A stretch of 64,000 nt of DNA from Serratia sp. UGAL515B_01 (GTDB lineage: Bacteria > Pseudomonadota > Gammaproteobacteria > Enterobacterales > Enterobacteriaceae): the NCBI RefSeq assembly GCF_033095805.1, contig NZ_CP109901.1, positions 930,001 to 994,000 of the forward strand. The letters run 5' to 3'. Each line of letters starts with the position of its first letter. The stretch's first letter is position 1. Below the pieces are notes generated by a model. It was not told the origin of the DNA. It made no database searches and saw nothing but the letters and a program-made list of their open reading frames with translations. Position numbers and translations under genes: made by a program. This document shows positions 19,070-29,407 of this stretch, in pieces.

Positions 19070-20248
19070 ATGAGCGTAATCATTGTTGGCGGCGGAATGG
19101 CTGGTGCAACGCTGGCGTTGGCGATCTCATCTCTGACTCAGGGAAAGGTGGTCGTTGACCTTGTTGAGGCTGCTCAGCCAAACGATGGTACGCATCCCGG
19201 TTATGATGGCCGGGCTATTGCTTTGGCGCACGGAACCTGCCAACAATTAGCGCGTATTGGTGTCTGGCCTGCATTGCGTGACTGCGCAACAGCGATCACT
19301 CACGTTCATGTTAGCGATCGTGGCCATGCGGGTTTTGTGAATCTGCATGCGCAGGATTATCAGGTGGAAGCGTTGGGGCAGGTCATCGAACTGTTTGATG
19401 CCGGTCAGCGCCTGTTTGCTTTGCTGGAGAAAGCGCCTGGGATAAGGCTGCATTGCCCTGCCAAAGTGCTCAACGTTTTGCGAACAGCTAACCATGCAGA
19501 TGTGCAACTGGATAATGGGCATTATTTGCGAGGGCAACTGCTGGTGGCTGCCGACGGTTCACGTTCGGCACTAGCGCAGGCCTGTAATATCAAGTGGCAA
19601 CAGAGCGATTACGCCCATTTTGCTACTATTGCCAACGTTACCACTGCGCAAGCACCGCAGGGACGAGCATTCGAACGTTTTACCCACCACGGTCCACTGG
19701 CGCTGTTGCCGATGTCTCATGGTCGTAGCTCTCTGGTTTGGTGTCATGCACGTGAAGATCGTGAACAGATAGATGGTTGGAACGACCAACTTTTTCTCAG
19801 CCAACTGCAGCAAGCATTTGGCTGGCGACTGGGTAAAATTCTGAAGGTAGGTAAGCGTCACAGCTATCCGCTCAGCTTGTTGAAGGCTAACCAGCATGCC
19901 AGCCACCGTCTTGCATTGGTTGGCAATGCCGCTCAAACGCTGCATCCTATCGCAGGACAGGGGTTCAACCTCGGGTTGCGTGATGTCATGTCGCTGGCAG
20001 AAATTCTGGCGAAAGCCGCACAGGCCGGTATTGACTTAGGAACTTACCCGCTGTTGAGTCGTTATCAGCAACGGCGTCAACAAGACCAGCAAGCAACGGT
20101 CGGTGTAACTGACGGTTTGATCCGGCTGTTTGCCAACGGCTATGCCCCGCTGGTTGCTGGGCGTAACCTGGGGCTAATGGCAATGGAACAGTTGCCAGCC
20201 GTTCGCGATGCTTTTGCCAAGCGCACATTGGGCTGGGTTGAGCGCTAG
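19070..20248 (+). CDS. ubiH: 2-octaprenyl-6-methoxyphenol hydroxylase
   Basis: FAD monooxygenase of 392 residues that hydroxylates the ring in aerobic ubiquinone biosynthesis. It starts MSVIIVGGGMAGATLALAIS (dinucleotide-binding GxGxxG), has the second FAD motif around VAADGSRSALAQ, and the C-terminal LVGNAAQTLHPIAGQGFNLG typical of the UbiH/COQ6 family. It begins one base after the pepP stop, so it is translationally linked. Distinguished from UbiI by synteny and by its position directly after pepP. Confidence 0.95.
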   Translation: MSVIIVGGGMAGATLALAISSLTQGKVVVDLVEAAQPNDGTHPGYDGRAIALAHGTCQQLARIGVWPALRDCATAITHVHVSDRGHAGFVNLHAQDYQVEALGQVIELFDAGQRLFALLEKAPGIRLHCPAKVLNVLRTANHADVQLDNGHYLRGQLLVAADGSRSALAQACNIKWQQSDYAHFATIANVTTAQAPQGRAFERFTHHGPLALLPMSHGRSSLVWCHAREDREQIDGWNDQLFLSQLQQAFGWRLGKILKVGKRHSYPLSLLKANQHASHRLALVGNAAQTLHPIAGQGFNLGLRDVMSLAEILAKAAQAGIDLGTYPLLSRYQQRRQQDQQATVGVTDGLIRLFANGYAPLVAGRNLGLMAMEQLPAVRDAFAKRTLGWVER

Positions 20249-20398
20249 ACCTTTAGTCTCATTGACAGGCCTTTGGAGGCGTGTTTATACCGCAGGCAAT
20301 CAAGGGCTGCGCCTAGTAGCATTAAAATGAATACCGCCTGATCCTTCCTGTCTGCTTGCAGAACAGGGCATCCGTAGAATGTGAGGAACCGAAGCAGC

Positions 20399-21601
20399 AT
20401 GCAGTCATTTGATGTGATTATCGCCGGAGGCGGTATGGTGGGATTGACGCTGGCCTGTGGTTTGCAGGGGAGCGGTCTGCGTGTGGCAGTGCTTGAACAC
20501 CGGCAGCCGGAAATTTTACCGTTACAGGAACAACCAGCGTTACGCGTTTCTGCCATTAATGCTGCAAGTGAACGATTGTTGCAACAGATAGGCGTTTGGG
20601 GGCACATCCTTAGCCTGCGTGCTAGCGCTTATAACGCGATGGAAGTCTGGGAGCGCGATAGCTTCGGCAAGATTTCATTTCGTGGTGATGAATGTGGTTT
20701 CAGTCATCTTGGGCACATTATCGAAAACGAAGTGATCCAGCAGGCATTGTGGAAAAAGGCACAAACGTTGGGCGACGCGACGCTGCTTGCGCCAGCGGCG
20801 CTGAAACAGGTAGCTTGGGGGGAGAATGAGGCCTTCCTCACCCTGGAAGATGGCCGCATGTTGACTGCCCGATTGGTGGTTGGAGCCGACGGAGCCAACT
20901 CTTGGTTGCGTCAGCATGCGGATATTCCGTTGACCTTCTGGGACTATCGCCATAGCGCACTGGTGGCAACTATCCGCACTGAAGAGCCTCATCAAGCCAC
21001 GGCTCGCCAGGTTTTCCATGGTGAAGGAATACTGGCATTCTTACCGTTTAACGATCCGTATTTAAGCTCAATTGTCTGGTCGTTGGCACCTGAAGAAGCT
21101 GAACGACTTAAACAGCTTGAACCCGAAGCCTTTAATCGTGAGTTGGCAATGGTTTTCGACATGCGTTTGGGTCACTGCCAGCTTGAGAGCAACAGGTTGA
21201 CTTTTCCACTCACTGGCCGCTATGCCCGCAGCTTTGCTGCCCACCGTTTAGCGTTGGTGGGGGATGCCGCGCATACTGTGCATCCGCTGGCAGGCCAAGG
21301 GGCAAATCTGGGCTTTATGGATGCAGCTGAGTTGATATCTGAACTCAAACGCCTCCAACGTCAGGGCAAGGACATCGGCCAACATTTGTATCTGCGCCGC
21401 TATGAGCGCCGTCGTAAGCATGGTGCCGCGGTGATGCTGGCCAGTATGCAAGGTTTCCGCGAACTGTTTGCAGGCCATAATCCGGCGAAGAAGCTGCTGC
21501 GTGATGTTGGCTTAAGGCTGGCTGACAGCTTACCAGGTGTAAAACCGAAACTGATCCGTCAGGCTATGGGGCTGAACGATTTGCCGGATTGGTTGCGATA
21601 A
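20399..21601 (+). CDS. ubiI: 2-octaprenylphenol (C5) hydroxylase UbiI
   Basis: UbiH-family FAD monooxygenase of 400 residues (formerly VisC) that performs the C5 hydroxylation of ubiquinone synthesis. The ATG at 20399 gives MQSFDVIIAGGGMVGLTLAC, which matches E. coli UbiI; an upstream ATG would add six non-conserved residues. FAD motifs ARLVVGADGANSWLR and LVGDAAHTVHPLAGQGANLG are intact, and the tail AMGLNDLPDWLR is diagnostic of UbiI. The gap of 150 bases to ubiH is longer than in E. coli. Confidence 0.95.
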   Translation: MQSFDVIIAGGGMVGLTLACGLQGSGLRVAVLEHRQPEILPLQEQPALRVSAINAASERLLQQIGVWGHILSLRASAYNAMEVWERDSFGKISFRGDECGFSHLGHIIENEVIQQALWKKAQTLGDATLLAPAALKQVAWGENEAFLTLEDGRMLTARLVVGADGANSWLRQHADIPLTFWDYRHSALVATIRTEEPHQATARQVFHGEGILAFLPFNDPYLSSIVWSLAPEEAERLKQLEPEAFNRELAMVFDMRLGHCQLESNRLTFPLTGRYARSFAAHRLALVGDAAHTVHPLAGQGANLGFMDAAELISELKRLQRQGKDIGQHLYLRRYERRRKHGAAVMLASMQGFRELFAGHNPAKKLLRDVGLRLADSLPGVKPKLIRQAMGLNDLPDWLR

Positions 21602-21603
21602 GC

Positions 21604-21639
21604 CACGAGGGGAACCTTATTGATGAGGTTCCCCTCGTG
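21604..21639 (+). terminator. Long hairpin after ubiI
   Basis: CACGAGGGGAACCT and AGGTTCCCCTCGTG pair perfectly (14 bp) across an 8-base loop, 2 bases after the ubiI stop. There is no U-run, but stem length suggests a 3'-end-defining structure. Confidence 0.7.
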
Positions 21640-22114
21640 CCAGGGCGAAGGCGGTTCAAATCGCTTGCGCTAACTCCTTTCATTTGAGAAATTCTAATTC
21701 CAGTTCGTTTTGTTTATTACTTTTCCTAATGTCATAATCGGTTGTCAAAAACGAAAGTTCTCTTTGTTATTAGCCATTTGTTATATAACTTCATTTTTTA
21801 GCCCATCAATTGTTAACTTTGTGCCTTAAGACGCAGTTTTTCAGTGAAAAACTCTACACACTTGCGCGGTAATTTACCCATAGTGAAAGATATTGAACAT
21901 AGTTTAACTTATGGTTAACCGGGCTGTTCGGTGATAACGTCAGGGGAAAGGTAACGTTTGCGTCGTAACGATGAACTGCGTTTTTCACTAACAATTGGCG
22001 CGGCAATTTGTGTTGAACGGTCAGGGTGAACCACGTAGTCAGGCTGGCAAGTTGCATTGTCTTATTGCGTAGCAACGCCCTGTATTCGGCTACTTGAGTG
22101 AAAAGAGGGATAAA
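21640..22114. other. Upstream region of the gcv operon
   Basis: About 475 AT-rich bases. In E. coli the gcv promoter region binds GcvA, Lrp, PurR and CRP over a long upstream stretch; the length fits, but I cannot place the sites by eye. No gene is seen, and a short open frame on the minus strand has no recognisable product. Confidence 0.5.
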
Positions 22115-23212
22115 ATGGCAAAGCAAACCCCACTGTACGACCAACATGCGGCGTGCGGTGCACGCATGGTCGATTTTCATGGCTGGATGATGCCGCTACA
22201 TTACGGCTCCCAGATAGATGAACATCATGCGGTGCGTCAGGATGCCGGTATGTTCGATGTCTCCCATATGACCATTGTGGATTTGTGCGGTACCCGTACC
22301 CGCGAGTTCCTTCGCTATCTGTTGGCGAATGATGTCGCCAAACTCACCCAACCTGGAAAAGCACTGTATAGCAGCATGTTGAATGCGTCCGGTGGTGTGA
22401 TCGATGATTTGATTGTTTATTTTTTTACGGAAGAGGCTTTTCGCCTGGTGGTGAACTCTGCTACCCGTGAGAAGGATCTGATTTGGATCACGCAACATGC
22501 TGCACCATACGGCATCGAATTGACAGTGCGTGACGATTTGGCGCTGCTCGCGGTGCAAGGGCCTCATGCTAAAGAGCGTGTCGCCACTCTTTTTACCCCC
22601 GAACAGAAACAGGCTGTGGAAGGTATGAAACCTTTCTTTGGTGTACAGACTGGCGATCTCTTTATTGCAACCACGGGTTACACCGGTGAAGCCGGTTATG
22701 AAATAGCGCTGCCGAAAAAGCAGGTGGTTGATTTTTGGCATAAACTACTGAGTGCAGGTGTGAAACCCGCAGGGTTGGGTGCGCGTGATACATTACGTTT
22801 GGAGGCAGGAATGAACCTTTACGGCCAGGAAATGGACGAGGGGATTTCTCCACTGGCTGCCAATATGGGCTGGACTATTGCGTGGGAGCCGCAGGAACGT
22901 AATTTTATTGGCCGTGAGGCGTTGGAACTACAACGCGAAAAGGGGACGCAACAACTTGTGGGTTTGGTCATGAAGGAAAAGGGCGTATTACGCAATGAAC
23001 TGCCAGTATATTTTACTGATGTCAATGGCCAACGACAGGTTGGGGTGATTACCAGCGGTTCTTTTTCTCCGACTCTGGGTTTCAGCATTGCATTGGCACG
23101 CGTTCCAGCGGGTATTGGTGAACAGGCTATCGTCCAGATACGTAACCGTGAAATGCCAGTTTTGGTCACCAAACCAGGTTTTGTGCGTGCCGGTAAATCA
23201 CTGATCAATTAG
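22115..23212 (+). CDS. gcvT: Glycine cleavage system T protein (aminomethyltransferase)
   Basis: Folate-dependent enzyme of 365 residues that releases ammonia from the aminomethyl-lipoyl H protein and forms 5,10-methylene-THF. The ATG at 22115 (after AGAGGG) gives [20 protein letters not shown]; an upstream TTG frame is not conserved. GWMMPLHYG, the FDVSHM motif with the catalytic region, and [20 protein letters not shown] near residue 220 are intact. First gene of gcvTHP. Confidence 0.96.
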   Translation: MAKQTPLYDQHAACGARMVDFHGWMMPLHYGSQIDEHHAVRQDAGMFDVSHMTIVDLCGTRTREFLRYLLANDVAKLTQPGKALYSSMLNASGGVIDDLIVYFFTEEAFRLVVNSATREKDLIWITQHAAPYGIELTVRDDLALLAVQGPHAKERVATLFTPEQKQAVEGMKPFFGVQTGDLFIATTGYTGEAGYEIALPKKQVVDFWHKLLSAGVKPAGLGARDTLRLEAGMNLYGQEMDEGISPLAANMGWTIAWEPQERNFIGREALELQREKGTQQLVGLVMKEKGVLRNELPVYFTDVNGQRQVGVITSGSFSPTLGFSIALARVPAGIGEQAIVQIRNREMPVLVTKPGFVRAGKSLIN

Positions 23213-23242
23213 TTTTTATTTATTCAGAGGAGTAGCAGGTCA

Positions 23243-23629
23243 ATGAGTAATGTGCCAACAGAACTGAAGTATGCGGCATCCCATGAATGGGTGTGTGACG
23301 AGGGAAATAGTGAATATGTTGTAGGCATCACTGAGCACGCGCAGGAACTGCTGGGCGATATGGTATTTGTCGATTTGCCTGAGGTTGGTGCTGTGGTTGC
23401 TGCTGGTGATGATTGTGCGGTAGCGGAATCAGTAAAGGCAGCATCGGATATCTATGCGCCAATCAGCGGTGAAATCATTGCGGTTAACGATGCTCTGGTC
23501 AGTTCTCCTGAGCTGGTTAACAGCGATCCCTACAGTGAAGGTTGGCTATTCCGTATTAAGGCTTCTAATGAGGCTGAATTTGAAGACCTGCTTGATGCCG
23601 ATGCCTACTTGGCCTCCATTGAGGAATAA
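23243..23629 (+). CDS. gcvH: Glycine cleavage system H protein
   Basis: Lipoyl carrier protein of 128 residues that shuttles the aminomethyl group between P, T and L proteins. The lipoylated lysine lies in [15 protein letters not shown] near residue 65, in the usual hammerhead fold. A GAGGAG site lies before the ATG. It sits 30 bases after gcvT. Intact and the family length. Confidence 0.97.
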   Translation: MSNVPTELKYAASHEWVCDEGNSEYVVGITEHAQELLGDMVFVDLPEVGAVVAAGDDCAVAESVKAASDIYAPISGEIIAVNDALVSSPELVNSDPYSEGWLFRIKASNEAEFEDLLDADAYLASIEE

Positions 23630-23637
23630 TCAGTACA

Positions 23638-23666
23638 TCCCCCATGAGTGATCCCACTGTGGGGTA
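23638..23666 (+). terminator. Hairpin with U-run between gcvH and gcvP
   Basis: CCCCA and TGGGG flank a 16-base loop and are followed by TATTTTT. It may attenuate transcription into gcvP, giving more H and T protein than P. Confidence 0.5.
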
Positions 23667-23784
23667 TTTTTCAGTTTAGGTTTTATACCCGAAGTAACTT
23701 CAAGCTGCAGGCGGCCAGTGCTGTTGCAGTAAGAAGGGCGGCGGGTATATCCCGAACCCTGCAAGCTTTCAGGAATGTGTAGCA

Positions 23785-26663
23785 ATGACCCAGACACTCA
23801 GCCAACTTGAACACAGCGAAGCGTTTATTGAACGTCACATCGGCTCTTCTGTACAGCAACAGCAACACATGCTGGAAGCGGTGGGCGCTCGTTCGCTTAG
23901 CGCGCTGATCCAACAGATTGTTCCCGCTGATATCCAATTACCGGGGCCACCACCGGTCGGGAGTGCCGCAACGGAATATCAGGCATTGGCTGAATTGAAG
24001 GCAATTGCTGCGCAAAACCAGCGCTATAAATCCTATATTGGCATGGGCTACAGCGCAGTACTGACACCACCGGTGATCCTGCGCAATATGTTGGAAAATC
24101 CGGGCTGGTATACCGCCTATACCCCTTATCAACCGGAAGTCTCACAGGGGCGCCTTGAAGCCCTGCTTAACTTCCAGACCGTAACGCTTGACTTGACCGG
24201 ATTGGATCTGGCTTCCGCCTCATTGCTGGATGAAGCCACTGCCGCAGCCGAAGCGATGGCGCTGGCCAAACGTGCCAGCAAGCTGAAAGATGCCAACCGT
24301 TTCTTTGTGGCTGATGATGTTCACCCACAAACCTTGGACGTGGTACGCACTCGTGCGGAAACCTTTGGTTTTGAGGTGATCGTCGATAAACCCGCAAAAG
24401 TGCTGGAACTGCAAGGCGTGTTCGGTGTGTTGCTGCAACAGGTTGGTACCACGGGTGAATTGCACGACTACAGCGCCCTGTTGGCCGAGTTAAAAACGCG
24501 TAAGATTATCAGCAGCGTGGCGGCCGACATCATGGCGTTGGTATTGTTGGAAGCTCCGGGCAAGCAGGGTGCTGATGTGGTGTTCGGTTCCGCTCAACGT
24601 TTTGGTGTGCCCATGGGGTACGGTGGCCCACACGCCGCGTTTTTTGCTTGCCGTGATGAATTTAAACGCTCGATGCCAGGCCGTATTATCGGTGTTTCCC
24701 GTGACGCTGCCGGTAACACTGCGCTACGCATGGCGATGCAAACCCGTGAGCAACACATCCGCCGCGAAAAGGCTAATTCAAATATCTGTACCTCGCAGGT
24801 ACTGTTGGCCAATATTGCCAGCCTCTATGCGGTGTACCATGGCCCACAGGGCCTACAGCGTATCGCCGGGCGTATTCATCGCCTGACCGATATTCTGGCG
24901 GCAGGCTTGCAGAAAGCGGGCCTGCATCTGCGTCACAAAACCTGGTTTGATACCTTGACCGTTGAAGTGAAAGACAAAGCGGCGGTACTGGAGCGTGCAC
25001 TGAGCTTTGGTATCAACTTGCGCACGGATATTCATGGTGCCGTGGGGATAACCCTGGATGAAGCCACCGCACGTGAAGATGTGCAGACGTTGTTTGACGT
25101 GCTGGTTGGCGATAATCATGGACTGGATATCGAATTATTGGATGCAGCGGTAAGCAAAGAAAGCCAGTCGATTCCGGTAGCGATGAAGCGAAAAGATCCC
25201 ATCCTCACGCATCCGGTGTTCAACCGTTACCACAGCGAAACCGAGATGATGCGTTATATGCATCGTTTAGAGCGCAAAGATCTGGCGTTGAATCAGGCGA
25301 TGATCCCGCTGGGGTCATGCACAATGAAGTTGAATGCTGCGGCGGAAATGATCCCGATTACCTGGCCTGAATTCTCGGAGCTACATCCGTTCTGTCCACC
25401 TGAACAGGCGCAGGGTATCAGCATATGATTAGCCAGCTCTCCCAATGGCTGGTGCAACTGACGGGTTACGATGCGGTATGCATGCAGCCAAACTCCGGTG
25501 CGCAGGGTGAGTATGCTGGTTTGCTGGCGATCCGCCGTTATCACGAAAGCCGCAACGAAGCTGGCCGTCATATCTGCCTGATACCCAGTTCGGCACATGG
25601 TACTAACCCGGCTTCCGCTCAGATGGCGGGAATGAGCGTAGTAGTAGTGGCTTGCGACAAGAATGGTAACATCGATCTGCACGATCTGCGGGAAAAGGCC
25701 GAGCAGGCAGGTGATGAACTCTCCTGCATTATGGTTACCTATCCGTCAACTCACGGCGTGTATGAGGAAACCATTCGCGAAGTATGTCAGATTGTGCACC
25801 AATTCGGCGGTCAGGTTTACCTTGACGGTGCCAATATGAATGCACAGGTGGGGATCACCACGCCGGGTTATATTGGTGCGGATGTTTCACACCTTAACCT
25901 GCATAAAACGTTCTGTATTCCGCACGGTGGCGGTGGGCCAGGTATGGGGCCAATTGGGGTAAAAGCCCATTTGGCACCGTTCGTACCGGGCCACAGTGTC
26001 GTGCAGATTGATGGCGTCACCACCCAGCAGGGCGCTGTTTCTGCTGCCCCGTTTGGTAGCGCTTCAATTCTGCCGATCAGTTGGATGTATATCCGCATGA
26101 TGGGGGCAGAAGGTTTGAAGCTGGCCAGCCAAGTGGCGATCCTCAATGCCAACTACATTGCTACCCGTCTGAAAGAAGCTTACCCGGTGCTGTACACCGG
26201 CCGCGATCACCGTGTGGCCCACGAGTGTATTCTGGACATTCGACCTCTGAAAGAGGAGTGCGGTATCAGTGAAATGGACATTGCCAAGCGCTTGATCGAT
26301 TACGGCTTCCATGCGCCGACCATGTCGTTCCCGGTGGCTGGCACGTTGATGGTTGAACCGACTGAATCGGAAAGTAAAGCGGAACTGGATCGTTTTATCG
26401 ATGCAATGCTGGCTATCCGTAATGAGATTGCCTTTGTGCAGAAAGGTGAGTGGCCTTTAGAGGATAACCCATTGGTCAATGCGCCACATACCCAGGCCGA
26501 GCTAGTGGGAGACTGGCAACATCCATACAGCCGCGAAGTCGCGGTGTTCCCAGCGGCTGGAGTGCGTGAGAATAAATACTGGCCGAGCGTGAAACGTTTG
26601 GATGATGTCTACGGCGATCGTAATCTGTTCTGCTCTTGCGTACCGATGAGCGATTACGAATAA
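23785..26663 (+). pseudogene. gcvP: Glycine decarboxylase (P protein), split by a frameshift
   Basis: Together the two frames cover the full 957-residue PLP-dependent P protein that decarboxylates glycine. Frame 1 (23785-25428) carries residues 1-547 and ends abnormally after [12 protein letters not shown]. Frame 2 (25425-26663) carries the rest, including the PLP-lysine region [20 protein letters not shown]. Other enterics read ...QAEGYQQMIAQL here; a one-base deletion near 25414 breaks the frame. By chance or selection the break creates an ATGA stop-start overlap at 25425-25428, with AGGG ten bases upstream, so the second half could be made by coupled re-initiation. It is either a pseudogene, a sequencing error, or a split two-chain enzyme. 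Confidence 0.85.
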
Positions 26664-26888
26664 CGAGGTTGATGACAAAGTCGCCTCTGAGCCCGAGATA
26701 CACGGGCATAGCTCACCGAGGGGCACTCCGGCGGCTTACGCCGTTACGACCCCTTCGGCACGCTCTCACTAATAACGAGCTTTGTCAGCAGTCTGAATAA
26801 CCTCATTCGCTAGATCTAACTTCGAGGGGCACCGCCTAAAGCGATGCCCCTTTATTATTACCGTTGCTTTGACTCAGTGAGGGATCGC
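26664..26888. repeat. Inverted-repeat-flanked spacer and terminator after gcvP
   Basis: TGACAAAG near 26671 and CTTTGTCA near 26785 form an outer inverted repeat about 110 bases apart, with further GC-rich palindromes between. At about 26824-26852 a second hairpin, GGGGCaCCGC...GCGaTGCCCC followed by TTTATT, is a probable terminator of the gcv operon. No gene is seen. Confidence 0.5.
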
Positions 26889-27635
26889 ATGCAAAAAGTT
26901 GCTTTAGTCACCGGTGCCAGCCGGGGTATTGGCCGTGCAACCGCTTTATTACTTGCCCAGCAAGGTTATTCGATTGGCGTTAATTATCTGCAAGATAAGG
27001 CTGCTGCAGAGCAGGTAGTGGCGCTAATTCATGAGCAAGGGGGAAAAGCACAAGCTTTGCGCGCAAATATTGCAGTAGAAGCTGAAGTGGTGGCGCTGTT
27101 TGCTGCTCTGGATATCACGCTTGGCCCGATAGATGCACTGGTTAATAACGCGGGTATTTTATTTCAGCAGACGAATATTGAGCAGCTTACTGCCGAGCGC
27201 ATCAATAACGTGTTTGCGACCAACGTCACGGGCTATTTTCTGTGCTGCCGTGAAGCGGTAAAACGTATGGCATTGCGCTATGGTGGGCAGGGGGGCGCGA
27301 TCGTTAACGTTTCTTCCGCAGCGGCACGTCTTGGAGCACCGGGAGAATACATCGACTACGCGGCATCAAAAGGGGCTATTGATACGCTAACTACTGGCCT
27401 GGCACTGGAAGTGGCCGCGCAGGGCATAAGGGTGAATGGCGTGAGACCCGGTTTGATCTACACTGACATGCATGCCAGTGGCGGGGAACCGGGCCGCGTG
27501 GATCGGGTAAAAGCGACGTTACCGATGCAGCGTGGTGGCCAACCGGAAGAGATCGCACAGATTATCGTCTGGCTGCTTTCTGACGCGGCTTCCTATGTGA
27601 CCGGCAGTTTTATCGACGCTGCCGGTGGGCGTTGA
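26889..27635 (+). CDS. ygfF: SDR-family NAD(P)-dependent oxidoreductase YgfF
   Basis: Short-chain dehydrogenase of 248 residues. The ATG at 26889 after GTGAGGG gives MQKVALVTGASRGIGRATAL with the TGxxxGIG cofactor loop; the upstream in-frame extension is unconserved. NNAGILF, the catalytic serine in IVNVSSAAARLG, the YxxxK pair in YIDYAASKGAI, and the tail YVTGSFIDAAGG are intact. It closely resembles E. coli YgfF, which lies at the same position downstream of gcvP. Substrate is unknown. Confidence 0.93.
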   Translation: MQKVALVTGASRGIGRATALLLAQQGYSIGVNYLQDKAAAEQVVALIHEQGGKAQALRANIAVEAEVVALFAALDITLGPIDALVNNAGILFQQTNIEQLTAERINNVFATNVTGYFLCCREAVKRMALRYGGQGGAIVNVSSAAARLGAPGEYIDYAASKGAIDTLTTGLALEVAAQGIRVNGVRPGLIYTDMHASGGEPGRVDRVKATLPMQRGGQPEEIAQIIVWLLSDAASYVTGSFIDAAGGR

Positions 27636-27641
27636 CACAAA

Positions 27642-28250
27642 TTATTTCAGCCAGCCTTTGCGCTGGGCATCCTGCAAATGTCTGAGTAGGTGCAGCCACA
27701 ATTCTGGATGGATATCTGCAATCATACCATTGCGTGCCAGCACTTGTTCCAGGCTGACGTTGTTCTCTACCCAGCTCTGGCCTTCATTATGCAGGTTCAT
27801 CAGCATTGGCATACTGCGATCCAGAATCAATGCAAATTTGGCGTCGGCGCTTTCACCATCTTCATATTCTTGCCATAGAGCAGTGAAATATTCGCGTTGG
27901 GGCTCAGGCAATAGGCCGAATAATCTTTTGGCCGCGGCCACTTCCTGATCGTGGATTGCCGCACGTGCTGCCAGATCGTAAACAAAAACGTCACCGGTAT
28001 CAATTTCGACGATATCGTGCAGTAGTGCCATCTGGATCACACGCTGAATATCCACTTCCTCACTGGCATAAGGAGCCAAGCTCATTGCAGTAATGGCAAA
28101 GTGCCAACTGTGCTCGGCTGAGTTTTCCTGGCGCTGAGTGCCTATTATCTTGGTACGGCGCTGAACGCTTTTCAATTTATCGATTTCCATCAGGAACCGG
28201 ATAACTTGAGTCATTGAGCCAAAATCTAAGACGGGTAGAGCTGATGACAT
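27642..28250 (-). CDS. HD-domain phosphohydrolase (YfbR/HDDC2-like)
   Basis: Protein of 202 residues; the ATG at 28250 is preceded by GAGG and gives MSSALPVLDFGSMTQVIRFL. The HD signature is complete: ENSAEHSWHFAITAMSL (first His), MALLHDIVEIDTGDVFVYD (His-Asp pair plus Glu and Asp) and a later FALILDRSMPML (final Asp). Relatives are 5'-deoxynucleotidases or unspecified nucleotide phosphohydrolases; the true substrate is not known. It converges with ygfF with only 6 bases between stops, and it is not at this position in E. coli. Confidence 0.88.
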   Translation of the reverse strand: MSSALPVLDFGSMTQVIRFLMEIDKLKSVQRRTKIIGTQRQENSAEHSWHFAITAMSLAPYASEEVDIQRVIQMALLHDIVEIDTGDVFVYDLAARAAIHDQEVAAAKRLFGLLPEPQREYFTALWQEYEDGESADAKFALILDRSMPMLMNLHNEGQSWVENNVSLEQVLARNGMIADIHPELWLHLLRHLQDAQRKGWLK

Positions 28251-28421
28251 GATACAAACCTCAACATGACAGATTGGCAAAAAACCACCGATTGTAGCCT
28301 AGTTGTGTTGTAGACACTCAAAACTTTATTTGAGAGTACACGTGTACACTGGAATTATTCTCAGTTAATCTCAACAAGCTATAATCACAAGTAACCATGA
28401 CTGGTTGGGGATTTATCCGTT

Positions 28422-29096
28422 ATGAGAGAAAGGGAACAAATAAAAACCCATGCTGACAGCATGCCAACAGCGGTTTACCCATGGGCAGAAGAGATTGCCA
28501 ACAGTATCAGCCACGGTATTGGACTGGTGTTTGGTATTGTCGGCCTGGTCCTGTTACTGGTCCAGGCTGTGCACTCCGGAGCGGGGGTTACGGCCATCAC
28601 CAGTTACAGCTTGTATGGTGGTAGCATGATCCTGTTATTTTTGGCTTCCACTTTGTATCACGCCATTCCACATCAACGAGCCAAACACTGGCTGAAAAAA
28701 TTTGACCACTGTGCGATTTACCTGCTGATTGCCGGAACCTACACTCCTTTCCTGCTGGTCGGGTTGGATTCGCCATTGGCGAGAGGGTTGATGGTTGTGA
28801 TTTGGGGGTTGGCACTGTTCGGGGTGATCTTCAAACTGGCGTTTGCACATCGTTTTGAAGTGCTGTCGCTCGTCACCTATCTGACTATGGGCTGGCTGTC
28901 GCTGATAGTCATCTATCAATTGGCGACGCGGTTAGCGGTTGGTGGAGTAACTCTGCTGGCGGTTGGTGGCATCGTGTACACGCTTGGCGTGATTTTTTTC
29001 GCCTCGAAGCGGTTTCGTTTCGGCCATGCTATCTGGCACGGTTTTGTGCTCGGAGGTAGCGTATGCCATTTTATGGCGATTTATTTCTATGTCTGA
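28422..29096 (+). CDS. trhA: Hemolysin III-family membrane protein TrhA
   Basis: PAQR/hemolysin III family protein of 224 residues (YqfA) with seven predicted membrane helices. It begins with a polar tail then [20 protein letters not shown], and carries the family histidine motifs in [20 protein letters not shown] and the C-terminal [19 protein letters not shown]. coli TrhA affects membrane energetics homeostasis; despite the name, haemolytic activity is not expected. Position after ygfF is conserved in enterics. Confidence 0.93.
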   Translation: MREREQIKTHADSMPTAVYPWAEEIANSISHGIGLVFGIVGLVLLLVQAVHSGAGVTAITSYSLYGGSMILLFLASTLYHAIPHQRAKHWLKKFDHCAIYLLIAGTYTPFLLVGLDSPLARGLMVVIWGLALFGVIFKLAFAHRFEVLSLVTYLTMGWLSLIVIYQLATRLAVGGVTLLAVGGIVYTLGVIFFASKRFRFGHAIWHGFVLGGSVCHFMAIYFYV

Positions 29097-29159
29097 TATT
29101 TCCTGACCTTCGCATTATGTCCCCTTAATATTGCGGAAGTAGTTCTTTTGGGGTAAAAG

Positions 29160-29369
29160 TAGGCGCTTTTTTCGGGCATCCAGCAAGTTTCCTATTCCTA
29201 AGCCCGACATACACTGTGGAATAGGCGCGCGCCTACGGGCTGACGCCATTGGCGTGCATTGCTGCGTTGTTCGCCGCTTACTGGGTCCACCTAACCTCGC
29301 GGCTCACGCCTTGCTCTGCGCGCAAATGACCGCCAGCGGCGCTCGCGTACAGTTAAGGGACACAGCCTA
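29160..29369 (+). mobile_element. Degraded copy of a TA-flanked MITE-like element
   Basis: The right 150 bases match the intact copy at 55777-56044 closely (GGGCTGACGCCATTGGCGTG onward) and end with the same terminal sequence CAGTTAAGGGACACAGCC followed by TA. The left end is eroded but still starts TAGGC at 29160. It has no coding capacity. It fills the gap between trhA and ygfZ. Confidence 0.75.
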
Positions 29370-29407
29370 AATGAAAACCGCAGGTGCTGTACCTGCGGTT
29401 CACTGAG

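Noticed and set aside
21640..22114. Glycine riboswitch upstream of gcvT
   Set aside because: I see no tandem aptamer core, and enteric gcv operons are controlled by GcvA, Lrp and others rather than a riboswitch.
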